Source: Candidatus Woesearchaeota archaeon (lineage in GTDB: Archaea; Nanobdellota; Nanobdellia; SCGC-AAA011-G17; GW2011-AR18). Taken from it: DNA of 5,009 nt. Within the stretch, counting starts at the first letter, position 1; the number at the start of each line of letters is the position of its first letter. Location of the stretch: the NCBI GenBank assembly GCA_018303515.1, contig JAGVXZ010000002.1, positions 1 through 5,009 of the forward strand, read 5' to 3'. Under the pieces are notes generated by a model, which was given only the letters and a program-made list of their open reading frames with translations, was not told the origin of the DNA and did no database searches. Below are positions 1 to 4,660 of the stretch, one piece after another. The translations under genes and the position numbers were made by a program.

Positions 1-148
1 TTTTTATTACACATTGAACAATGTTCGTTGCATCTCTTAAAACAATAAATTTTAATTTTGCAGAACCTCTTTCTCTATATACCCAGCCTCTAATTGAGAC
101 TTTTCCACTCTCTTTTTTTATTGCTTCCTGAATTTGTAAATATTCCAT
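1..148 (-). CDS. asnS: Asparaginyl-tRNA synthetase, N-terminal fragment (gene runs off the left edge)
   Basis: The first 49 codons of a minus-strand gene are visible, starting at the ATG complementary to 146-148. They encode most of an N-terminal OB-fold anticodon-binding domain of a class IIb aminoacyl-tRNA synthetase. The stretch VSIRGWVYRERG (residues 17-28), followed by KFIVLRDATNIVQCVI (33-48), is the beta-barrel pattern of archaeal and bacterial AsnRS, where 'RGWVYR', 'FIVLRD' and 'QCV' are typical. The full enzyme would attach asparagine to tRNA-Asn in the cytoplasm. The catalytic domain is outside the window, so an archaeal-type AspRS is the main alternative, but the wording fits AsnRS better. 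It lies 36 bp after the deacylase stop codon, on the same strand as aspS, with its own TATA box 28 bp upstream and no Shine-Dalgarno sequence. That suggests a leaderless mRNA. The ATG is the natural start because the domain begins a few residues after it. Confidence 0.75.
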   Translation of the reverse strand, partial: MEYLQIQEAIKKESGKVSIRGWVYRERGSAKLKFIVLRDATNIVQCVIK

Positions 149-163
149 TAAGGATAAGAGATT

Positions 164-179
164 AAAAAGGGTATAAAAA
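164..179 (-). terminator. Possible U-run terminator after the aspS-deacylase unit
   Basis: Read on the minus strand, two runs of five T (179-175 and 168-164), separated by ATACCC, follow the deacylase stop codon within about 20 bases. Archaeal RNA polymerase can terminate at short U-runs without a hairpin, so these could end part of the aspS transcript. The first run is also part of the asnS TATA box, so the reading is ambiguous. Confidence 0.25.
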
Positions 180-180
180 G
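172..180 (-). promoter_or_regulatory. TATA box for asnS
   Basis: On the minus strand the sequence reads CTTTTTATA, centred about 28 bp upstream of the asnS ATG at 148. In archaea transcription begins about 22-27 bp downstream of the TATA centre, so the RNA would begin at or within a few bases of the start codon. The box sits immediately after the stop codon of the upstream deacylase (185-187). asnS may therefore be expressed from its own promoter as well as by read-through from aspS. Confidence 0.5.
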
Positions 181-184
181 ATTA

Positions 185-646
185 TTATTCAGTTATATCA
201 TGTGTAATACTATGAAATAAAGTTAGGTAATCTTTAGATTGCATTGAAATAGAAACACATAAATCCCCTGCATTGAAATTAATTATTTCCTGTTCTTTAA
301 CTGAATTATCCACTAAAGTTGGTAAGTTAAATATTAATCCAAAGGGTGGAACTGCACCAGGTTTTAATTCTGTTAATTCAAATAATTCTTCTGCAGTTGC
401 AAATCTTGATTTCTTTTTTTGTAATAAAGATTGTAATTTTTTATGTGACAATCTTTTTGATGCAGAAATTGCACAGATTAAAAACTTATTTTCTGCTTTT
501 ATTACTAATGCCTTAACACCTGAATCTAAAGAACAATTTCTTACTCTTGCTGAATCTTCTGACGTTGGTGTAGGTTCATGTTTAAAAACTTTATAATCTA
601 ATTTTTTTTCTTCTAAAAGTTGAATAATCTTTTCAAAGGGGATCAT
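185..646 (-). CDS. YbaK/ProXp-family aminoacyl-tRNA deacylase (trans-editing factor)
   Basis: This 153-residue free-standing protein belongs to the YbaK/EbsC/ProXp superfamily, whose members hydrolyse mischarged aminoacyl-tRNAs such as Cys- or Ala-tRNA-Pro. The family landmarks are in order: H23 and TSED (28-31) near the N-terminus; K45 in GVKALVIK (43-50), the position of the invariant catalytic-pocket lysine; the GAVPPFG loop (97-103), matching the family's GxxxPxG element; LPTLVD (108-113); and the C-terminal FNAG (124-127) and SISM (132-135) strands. The length is normal for a stand-alone member and no truncation is seen. Its ATG overlaps the aspS TGA in an ATGA tetranucleotide (643-646) with no Shine-Dalgarno sequence, so translation is probably coupled to aspS. 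Substrate specificity cannot be read from sequence alone. The PPFG variant differs from the E. coli YbaK loop, so a Pro-tRNA substrate should not be assumed, and the aspS linkage leaves other substrates open. Confidence 0.88.
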   Translation of the reverse strand: MIPFEKIIQLLEEKKLDYKVFKHEPTPTSEDSARVRNCSLDSGVKALVIKAENKFLICAISASKRLSHKKLQSLLQKKKSRFATAEELFELTELKPGAVPPFGLIFNLPTLVDNSVKEQEIINFNAGDLCVSISMQSKDYLTLFHSITHDITE

Positions 647-2001
647 TTTAATTTTAAGCCTAAAGCATCTAATTGATCTTTATCAACTGTTGATGGGGAT
701 TCCATCATTACATCTTTTGCAAATTTATTTTTAGGAAATGCAATAACTTCTCTTATTGAATCTGATTTTGTTGCTAATGCTACTAATCTGTCTATTCCAA
801 TTGCAAATCCTGCATGTGGTGGTGCGAATTTTAATGCATCCAAGAAAAATCCAAATTTAATCCTTGCCTCTTCTTTCGTCAGTTGTAAAATCTCAAAGAT
901 TTTATTTTGTAATTTTTGATCTGAGATTCTTACTGAACCTGAACCTAACTCCCATCCATTTAAAACTAAATCATAAGATCTTGATCTAATATCAAAAGAT
1001 TTTCCTAATTTATCTACATCTTCCTTATGAATGCCCGTAAATGGATGATGACAGCTTACATATTTTTTCTCTTCTTTATTATATTCAAATAATGGAAATT
1101 CTGTCACCCATAAGAATTTGAACTCTTCATCTTTCCTTAAATCTGGTTTGTCAGTTTTATATTTTTCCATTGCTTCTTTATAAGAAATTCTTTCAAAAGG
1201 GATTTCTAAATCTATGTTAAGAGCTTGTTTCCAAACATGTTTTAACATTTTTTCAAAAGTGGAAAAAATATCTTCTTCAGTAACAAAACTCATCTCTAAA
1301 TCTAATTGTGTAAATTCAGGTTGTCTATCTGCTCTTAGATCTTCATCTCTAAAACATCTTGCAATTTGGAAATATCTATCATAACCCGCAATCATTAACA
1401 GTTGTTTAAATAATTGTGGTGATTGTGGTAATGCATAAAAATTACCTTTATTCACCCTTGATGGAACTAAATAATCTCTTGCACCTTCAGGAGTTGATTT
1501 TGCTAAAATTGGAGTCTCTATTTCTAAGAAATTATTTAAATCTAAAAAGTCTCTTATTGCTAAAATAAGTTTATGTCTTAACACTAAATTTTTTTGTAAA
1601 TTTTCCATTCTAAGATCTAAATATCTATATTTTAATCTTGTATCTTCAGTTGCTTTTCCATCCAATTGTAATGGAAGTTCAGGAACGTTATTGATTATAT
1701 TTAATTTTTCCACAACCACTTCAATTTCACCAGTAAGGATTCTTTTATTTATTAAATCTTCAGGCCTTAGTACGACTTTACCTTCAACTTGAATAACTGA
1801 TTCTTTTCTTATTTCTTCTAAATTTTCTCTTATTTGTCCCTTGAAAACTAATTGTGTATTTCCATATCTATCTCTTAAATTCATAAATCCTATTTTACCA
1901 TGTGGTCTTATAGAATCTACAAAACCAATTAATCTCACTTCGTAATTTTTATGTTTTGAGTTTAATTCCCCACATGTGTGAGTTCTATATGAAGTTTTCA
2001 T
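643..2001 (-). CDS. aspS: Aspartyl-tRNA synthetase, bacterial type, lacking the GAD insertion
   Basis: This 452-residue class IIb synthetase charges tRNA with aspartate. The N-terminal OB-fold anticodon-binding domain (about 1-105) includes GFVDSIRPHGKIGF (26-39), NLRDRYG (41-47) and TGEIEV (90-95). The catalytic core shows motif 1 with FLEIETPILAKSTPEGARD (158-176), QSPQ (193-196) for aspartate recognition, motif 2 FRDEDLRADRQPEFTQLD (217-234), HHPFT (318-322), LNGWELGSGSVRI (347-359), and motif 3 GFAIGIDRL (398-406) with R404. The RDEDLRADRQPEF and HHPFT wording is bacterial; archaeal and eukaryotic AspRS read differently. Bacterial enzymes are about 580-600 residues because a GAD domain lies between motifs 2 and 3. 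Here DKPDLR (284-289) is followed after six residues by FLWVTEFPLF (296-305), so that domain is cleanly absent. H34 occupies the loop position linked to relaxed tRNA-Asp/Asn choice in bacteria. The start has a TATA box 28 bp upstream. The gene was probably acquired from bacteria, which is an inference. Confidence 0.97.
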   Translation of the reverse strand: MKTSYRTHTCGELNSKHKNYEVRLIGFVDSIRPHGKIGFMNLRDRYGNTQLVFKGQIRENLEEIRKESVIQVEGKVVLRPEDLINKRILTGEIEVVVEKLNIINNVPELPLQLDGKATEDTRLKYRYLDLRMENLQKNLVLRHKLILAIRDFLDLNNFLEIETPILAKSTPEGARDYLVPSRVNKGNFYALPQSPQLFKQLLMIAGYDRYFQIARCFRDEDLRADRQPEFTQLDLEMSFVTEEDIFSTFEKMLKHVWKQALNIDLEIPFERISYKEAMEKYKTDKPDLRKDEEFKFLWVTEFPLFEYNKEEKKYVSCHHPFTGIHKEDVDKLGKSFDIRSRSYDLVLNGWELGSGSVRISDQKLQNKIFEILQLTKEEARIKFGFFLDALKFAPPHAGFAIGIDRLVALATKSDSIREVIAFPKNKFAKDVMMESPSTVDKDQLDALGLKLK

Positions 2002-2015
2002 TGTTTAGTAGGTTT

Positions 2016-2036
2016 AAGTTTTATCTTATAAAACTT
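2016..2036. repeat. Perfect 9-bp inverted repeat over the aspS TATA box
   Basis: AAGTTTTAT (2016-2024), a 3-nt spacer CTT, and ATAAAACTT (2028-2036) form a perfect 9-bp inverted repeat. The right arm coincides with the TATA box and the left arm extends toward the predicted transcription start. Being upstream of that start it would act as DNA, for example as an operator, rather than as an RNA hairpin. In DNA this AT-rich, chance is a serious alternative. Confidence 0.4.
2025..2034 (-). promoter_or_regulatory. TATA box for aspS
   Basis: The minus strand reads GTTTTATAAG, centred about 28 bp upstream of the aspS ATG (1999-2001). This is the same geometry as the asnS promoter and predicts a leaderless transcript. 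No Shine-Dalgarno sequence is present in the bases before the ATG. A second AT-rich element (TAAATTTATA, 2051-2060 minus) could drive a transcript with a leader of about 30 nt, but it would lack a ribosome binding site. Confidence 0.5.
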
Positions 2037-2120
2037 CTGTTTTAATTCTCTATAAATTTAATAAGAAGAGCATTTTGTAAATAAAACTACTTCATAAGTT
2101 TCAAATATTTCTTTAAAACT

Positions 2121-2747
2121 TTATTTAGAATTAGATTCCCTTTTAATTCTTCGATCAATAAACTCTTTAACTTGGTTTGAAACTTTTGGAATGTATTTTG
2201 AAACTGGCCACAAGTTTGTATCTCTTATCTTATTACCCCATTTTTCATAGAAGATTTTATAATTTAAAGGTTCACGTTCTAGTTTATTTGTTCTTTCAGG
2301 GTATCCAATGCAAACCAATGCTTGTGGATCTTGAAATTCAACATTTAAAATCTCTTTTAATTTTTCTTCATTAAATTTTCCGATCCAAGTGCTTCCTAAT
2401 CCTAAATCATGAGCTTTCAATAACATGTTCTGTATTGCTGCTGCACAATTTTGAATTCCATAAAAATCTGCCTTATCACCAAAAAGAGTTTTTAATTTCA
2501 AATTATCAGAAAAAACTGCAATAACTACGGGAGATTCTTCAATCAGTTTTTGATTATCACAAATTGAAACTAAAGATTTCTTTGTCTTTTTATCAGTAAT
2601 TATTATAAATCTCCAATTTTGAGAATTCCCTGTAGAGGGAGCATGGTCTGCAGCATCTAATATTTTCAAAATTTTTTCAAAAGTTACAGAACGAGAAAAG
2701 AATTTTTTAACGGTTCTCCTTCCTTTAATTATTTCATCAATATTCAT
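2121..2747 (-). CDS. Nitroreductase-family FMN-dependent oxidoreductase
   Basis: This 208-residue cytoplasmic flavoprotein belongs to the nitroreductase superfamily, whose members use FMN and NAD(P)H to reduce nitro compounds, quinones or related substrates. The N-terminal MNIDEIIKGRRTVKKF has the double arginine (R10, R11) that contacts the FMN phosphate. APSTGNSQNWRF (36-47) is the conserved flavin-binding and active-site segment. GIQNCAAAIQNMLLKAHDLG (97-116), followed by LGSTWIG (117-123), is the dimer-interface helix and second flavin-binding strand. IGYPE (147-151) is the usual C-terminal core signature. A charged tail of roughly 45 residues follows, including YEKWG (167-171). The physiological substrate cannot be deduced. 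The gene is divergent from the DNA ligase with 41 bp between start codons, and same-strand but separately promoted relative to aspS. The start is well supported because the family motif begins within ten residues of it. Confidence 0.92.
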   Translation of the reverse strand: MNIDEIIKGRRTVKKFFSRSVTFEKILKILDAADHAPSTGNSQNWRFIIITDKKTKKSLVSICDNQKLIEESPVVIAVFSDNLKLKTLFGDKADFYGIQNCAAAIQNMLLKAHDLGLGSTWIGKFNEEKLKEILNVEFQDPQALVCIGYPERTNKLEREPLNYKIFYEKWGNKIRDTNLWPVSKYIPKVSNQVKEFIDRRIKRESNSK

Positions 2748-2759
2748 ATTTCCAAAAGG

Positions 2760-2768
2760 TTTTTAATA
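2760..2768 (+). promoter_or_regulatory. TATA box for the DNA ligase gene
   Basis: TTTTTAATA is centred 25 bp upstream of the ligase ATG at 2789 and is preceded by a purine-rich stretch (AAAAGG, 2754-2759) that could serve as the TFB recognition element. The spacing predicts a leaderless mRNA, and no good Shine-Dalgarno sequence precedes the ATG. Confidence 0.45.
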
Positions 2769-2776
2769 GTTCTAGA

Positions 2777-2785
2777 GATTATAAC
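2777..2785 (-). promoter_or_regulatory. Possible TATA box for the nitroreductase gene
   Basis: The minus strand reads GTTATAATC, centred about 34 bp upstream of the nitroreductase ATG (2745-2747). It would give a leader of about 9 nt containing only a weak GGA. It lies between the ligase TATA box and the ligase start codon, so the two divergent promoters occupy the same DNA. Confidence 0.35.
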
Positions 2786-2788
2786 TTT

Positions 2789-4534
2789 ATGGATTATTTA
2801 AAATTAACTCAATATTATGCAAGGTTAGAAAATTCTCCAAAAAGATTAGAAAAAACAGGAATTGTTAGAGAATTACTCTCCTTGTGCTCTAAAAGAGATC
2901 TTCCATTAATAATGAGATTATTATTAGGTAAAGTTTTCTTGCAAACGTCTGAAGAAAAAACAGGTGTAAGTACAAAATTGGTAATAAAAGCGTTGTCATC
3001 AGTCACAGGAATTTCAACTTATGTTATTGAAAAAGAGTGGATTAAAATTGGAGATTTAGGGATTGTTGCAGAGAAATTAACTCACGAAAAAAAACAAAGT
3101 ACTTTATTTTCAAAGAGTCTAACCTTAAAAAATGTTTTTGAAAATATTAGTGATCTTTCAAACAAAGAAGGGAAAGGTGCCGTAGAACAAAAAATTGCAC
3201 TAATGAAAGAATTATTATCTTCTGGTTCACCAATAGAAAATAAATATTTAGTAAGATTATTTTTAGAAGATCTAAGAATTGGTGTGGGAGAGTCTGTAAT
3301 AAGAGATGCAATAGTCTGGAACCACCATAATGTTAATTATTCTGAAGGAAAAATAAATCCGGAATCCAGAGAAAAGTATAATGAAATGGTTGAGGCTGTA
3401 CAACAAGCTTATGATTTAACAAATGATTTTGTATTAGTACTTGAAACTATAAAAGAAAAGGGATTTGCTGGATTAGAGAAACTGAGTTTAGTTCCAGGAA
3501 TACCAATTAATCCAATGTTAGCAATTAAAGCAAATGATGAGAAAGAAGCTGTAGATTCTGTAGGATTACCCTGTTTAATTGATTATAAATTGGATGGGTT
3601 TAGGGTAGAAGTACATTTTGATGGAAAAAAATATAAATTGTTTACAAGAAAGTTAGAAGATGTTACAAAACAATTTCCTGAAGTTGTTGAAGTTATAAAA
3701 GAAAAAATAAAGGCTAATAATTACGTATTAGATGCAGAGATTATAGGTCTAGATTTAAAAACAGAAAAACATTTACCATTTCAAAAAATCTCCCAAAGAA
3801 TAAAAAGAAAATATAAAATTGAAGAGATGATTAAAAAATTACCTGTAGAGTTACAAGTTTTTGATTTATTATATTGGAATAGTAAAAGTTTGACTAATTT
3901 AACACAAAAAGAAAGGCGGGAATTATTAACAAAGGTTATTCCCAAAGTAAAGAATAAATTAACTTATGTTACTGGGATGGTTGCAAAAAATATAGAAGAA
4001 ATAAAACAATTTTATAAAAATGCTTTAGAATTAGGACATGAAGGAATAATGGTAAAAAACTTATCAAAACATTATACTTGTGGGCGAAAAGTTGGAGGAT
4101 GGATTAAATTAAAACCTACCTTGGAAAATTTAGATTTAGTTATTGTTAAAGCTGAATGGGGGACAGGAAAGAGAGGAAGTTGGTTATCATCTTTTACAGT
4201 TGCATGTAAATCAGGAAATGAGTTTTATGAGGTAGGAAAAGTAAGTACCGGAGCAAAGGAAAAATCTAAAGGTTTAAGTTATGAAGAACTAACTGGATTA
4301 TTGAAACCATTAATTATTAAAGAAAATGGAAAGGAAGTTGAAGTTCATCCTAAAATAATTATTGAAGTTGCTTATGAAGAAATACAAAAATCAAACACCT
4401 ATAATTCTGGTTATGGATTAAGGTTTCCAAGATTAATAAGATTAAGAGAAGATAAACCATTAAATGAGATTGCAAGAATAAATGATATCAAACACATTTT
4501 TGAAACACAAAAATCTAGAAATAAAATTACTTAA
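2789..4534 (+). CDS. lig: ATP-dependent DNA ligase, archaeal DNA ligase I type
   Basis: This 581-residue enzyme seals nicks during lagging-strand replication and repair through lysyl-AMP and DNA-adenylate intermediates. The N-terminal DNA-binding domain (about 1-240) carries LFLEDLRIGVGE (157-168), typical of the family, and a candidate PCNA-interacting motif QSTLF (103-107), at the same place as QKSFF in Pyrococcus ligase. The adenylation domain (about 241-445) has motif I YKLDGFR (266-272) with nucleophile K267, TRKLEDVTKQFPE (286-298), motif III LDAEIIG (314-320), motif IIIa LQVFDLLYW (355-363), motif IV HEGIMVKN (417-424) and motif V WIKLKP (438-443). The C-terminal OB-fold (about 446-575) ends with motif VI RFPRLIRLREDKP (545-557). 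All catalytic residues are present and the length is normal (550-610). The ATG is supported by the family-like N-terminus, with KRLEKTGIVRELL at 18-30. NAD-dependent and ligase D types are excluded by this domain order. Confidence 0.98.
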   Translation: MDYLKLTQYYARLENSPKRLEKTGIVRELLSLCSKRDLPLIMRLLLGKVFLQTSEEKTGVSTKLVIKALSSVTGISTYVIEKEWIKIGDLGIVAEKLTHEKKQSTLFSKSLTLKNVFENISDLSNKEGKGAVEQKIALMKELLSSGSPIENKYLVRLFLEDLRIGVGESVIRDAIVWNHHNVNYSEGKINPESREKYNEMVEAVQQAYDLTNDFVLVLETIKEKGFAGLEKLSLVPGIPINPMLAIKANDEKEAVDSVGLPCLIDYKLDGFRVEVHFDGKKYKLFTRKLEDVTKQFPEVVEVIKEKIKANNYVLDAEIIGLDLKTEKHLPFQKISQRIKRKYKIEEMIKKLPVELQVFDLLYWNSKSLTNLTQKERRELLTKVIPKVKNKLTYVTGMVAKNIEEIKQFYKNALELGHEGIMVKNLSKHYTCGRKVGGWIKLKPTLENLDLVIVKAEWGTGKRGSWLSSFTVACKSGNEFYEVGKVSTGAKEKSKGLSYEELTGLLKPLIIKENGKEVEVHPKIIIEVAYEEIQKSNTYNSGYGLRFPRLIRLREDKPLNEIARINDIKHIFETQKSRNKIT

Positions 4535-4576
4535 AGGTAATGAAAAAACTTAAAACAATTGTAAAAGAATAACAAA

Positions 4577-4586
4577 CTTTAAATAC
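4577..4586 (+). promoter_or_regulatory. TATA box between lig and the TrmB-family gene
   Basis: CTTTAAATAC is a near-ideal archaeal TATA box. The expected start site 22-27 bp downstream falls at about 4604-4609, which is the start of a 16-codon ORF (ATG 4609), and about 50 bp before the TrmB-family ATG at 4661. No T-run terminator is visible between the ligase stop codon and this box, so read-through from lig is also possible. Confidence 0.5.
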
Positions 4587-4608
4587 AAAAAGATTACTAC
4601 TTAATGTT

Positions 4609-4659
4609 ATGACAATCATTTATCATAAAAAGAGAGTGATAAAAAGGGGCTGGTTTTAG
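4609..4659 (+). CDS. Possible basic 16-residue leader peptide upstream of the TrmB-family gene
   Basis: The ORF encodes MTIIYHKKRVIKRGWF and stops at TAG (4657-4659), one base before the ATG of the TrmB-family gene. Its ATG lies 27 bp from the TATA centre, the same spacing as the other leaderless genes in this window, so a transcript from that promoter could be translated from this codon first. The peptide is strongly basic (three Lys, two Arg, one His). It may be a leader peptide, a small protein or chance. The frame differs from that of the downstream gene, so it is not an extension of it. No homology is recognised. Confidence 0.3.
   Translation: MTIIYHKKRVIKRGWF
4619..4643. promoter_or_regulatory. 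Inverted repeat resembling a TrmB-family operator
   Basis: TTTATCA (4619-4625) and TGATAAA (4637-4643) form a perfect 7-bp inverted repeat with an 11-nt spacer. Inside it are TATCAT and GTGATA, close to the TATCAC/GTGATA half-sites bound by TrmB-like regulators of Thermococcales, although those are separated by 5 bp and these by 9. It lies between the predicted transcription start and the TrmB-family ATG, where a bound protein would repress. Autoregulation by the downstream gene is an inference. Confidence 0.35.
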
Positions 4660-4660
4660 A

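Noticed and set aside
273..596. A 107-codon plus-strand ORF opposite the deacylase gene.
   Set aside because: It lies wholly within a well-supported family member on the other strand, has no recognisable domain, and is low-complexity (Asn, Ser and Phe rich), as expected of an antisense shadow.
2037..2120. The rest of the gap between the nitroreductase stop codon and the aspS promoter was examined for a small gene or RNA.
   Set aside because: Only AT-rich sequence with a weak TTTTATTT run and a secondary TATA-like element was found; no stable hairpin or ORF was evident.
2177..2374. A 65-codon plus-strand ORF antisense to the nitroreductase C-terminus.
   Set aside because: It is contained in the nitroreductase coding region and has no motifs, promoter or ribosome binding site.
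2815..3006. A 63-codon minus-strand ORF antisense to the ligase N-terminus.
   Set aside because: The opposite strand encodes a clear ligase DNA-binding domain, and the ORF itself shows nothing recognisable.
4540..4572. A 10-codon ORF (MKKLKTIVKE) beginning 5 nt after the ligase stop codon, with AGG just upstream.
   Set aside because: It is very short, Lys codons are expected by chance in A-rich DNA, and it has no promoter of its own. Without conservation data there is no reason to call it a gene.
4535..4660. A terminator after the ligase gene was sought.
   Set aside because: No run of five or more T and no GC-rich hairpin was found on the plus strand before the TrmB-family start, so no terminator is called.
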